A stretch of DNA of 64,000 bases from an uncultured Paracoccus sp. (GTDB lineage Bacteria; Pseudomonadota; Alphaproteobacteria; Rhodobacterales; Rhodobacteraceae). Both the position numbers and the translations under genes were made by a program. How positions within the stretch are numbered: position 1 is the stretch's first letter; the number at the start of each line of letters is the position of its first letter. The DNA lies in contig NZ_CANKWH010000008.1 in NCBI RefSeq assembly GCF_947487305.1, forward strand, positions 124,001-188,000, read 5' to 3'. This document shows, one piece after another, positions 63,774 to 64,000 of this stretch. Below the pieces are notes generated by a model. It saw only the letters and a program-made list of their open reading frames with translations. It was not told the origin of the DNA and ran no database searches.

Positions 63774-64000
63774 TTCTGCTCCTCCTCGGCGGCGTCCATT
63801 TCGGCATAGGTCTGCTTGGCCAGCTTCAGCGCGTGATTGGCGCGCGGCACGCCGGCATAGATGGCGACATGCTGGAAGGCCTCGGCCACGTCGCGGCGGC
63901 TGGCGCCGGTGCGGGCGGTGGCGCGGATATGCATCGGAATTTCCTCGAAATTCCCGGTCGCGGCCAGCAGCGCCAGCGTCAGCATGGATCGCTCGCGCAA
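63770..64000 (-). CDS. pcaC: 4-carboxymuconolactone decarboxylase PcaC (5' end outside window)
   Basis: The last 76 codons of a carboxymuconolactone decarboxylase, the next step after PcaGH/PcaB in the protocatechuate pathway. The segment [43 protein letters not shown] matches the C-terminal AhpD-like fold. The gene enters from the right edge; its start is not in the window (family proteins have about 125-135 residues). Overlaps pcaH by 4 bases. Confidence 0.9.
   Translation of the reverse strand: MRERSMLTLALLAATGNFEEIPMHIRATARTGASRRDVAEAFQHVAIYAGVPRANHALKLAKQTYAEMDAAEEEQK

Overview
The window is a high-GC chromosomal segment that reads as an alphaproteobacterium of the Rhodobacterales, close to Paracoccus/Rhodobacter. 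The support is several tripartite tricarboxylate transporter (TTT) genes, an Mcl1-type malyl-CoA lyase of the ethylmalonyl-CoA pathway, a secDF-ccm supercluster, surE-pcm-nlpD, ptsP next to lysC, and a pcaCHG cluster. The genus is inference. There is no rRNA, prophage, complete insertion sequence or CRISPR array. One tRNA (Cys, GCA) is present.

Layout. 1-2.8 kb: a leftward tctC-tctB-tctA operon, with tctA running off the left edge. 3.3-12.7 kb: the most unusual locus. It holds a LuxR-type regulator with a degenerate receiver-like N-terminus, a HEPN-like small protein overlapping it, a 739-aa Gln/Asn/Gly-rich protein with collagen-like runs, a 688-aa protein with repeated motifs, and a type I secretion ATPase/permease and adaptor. 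The last three genes are joined by ATGA overlaps. 12.7-19.7 kb: a divergon around a GntR/FCD regulator. Leftward are an HMG-CoA-lyase-like enzyme, a CoA-transferase and an AbrB-type membrane protein; rightward are gntR and tctCBA. A palindromic operator candidate lies between them.

19.7-27.1 kb: leftward housekeeping genes (AGE-family epimerase, ptsP, lysC, an SDR, DUF1178, a GT30/KdtA-like enzyme and tRNA-Cys). 27.3-30.6 kb: a divergent PIMT-like protein, TolC and a PopZ-like protein. 30.7-33.3 kb: the leftward surE-pcm-nlpD cluster. 33.5-40.4 kb: a TSUP permease with a TIGR02186 partner, mcl1, an enolase-superfamily epimerase, a class IV aminotransferase, mazG and an M20 amidohydrolase. 40.6-46.7 kb: yajC-secD-secF-(Mth938-like)-ccmA-ccmB-ccmC-ccmD-ccmG, a tightly packed export and cytochrome c maturation run. 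46.8-51.4 kb: gamma-glutamyltransferase, a small P-loop ATPase, an orphan TakP-like TRAP binding protein, and a lower-GC winged-helix/HNH endonuclease gene. 51.6-61.4 kb: acnA, a DUF1223 protein, a DMT permease, an IspZ/YciB-like membrane protein, a family 25 glycosyltransferase, an alpha/beta hydrolase, fhs and a duplicated-repeat periplasmic protein. 61.5-64 kb: a BKACE (DUF849) gene with pcaG, pcaH and the 3' end of pcaC, all leftward. A 45-base palindromic element sits between pcaH and pcaG.

The strongest candidate for an undescribed system is the type I secretion locus. Neither putative substrate has RTX nonapeptides. The last 36 residues of the collagen-like protein resemble the repeat unit of the second protein, which suggests two cooperating surface or matrix proteins exported by one apparatus, possibly under a CsgD-like regulator. 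TolC, the likely outer-membrane partner, is encoded about 15 kb away.
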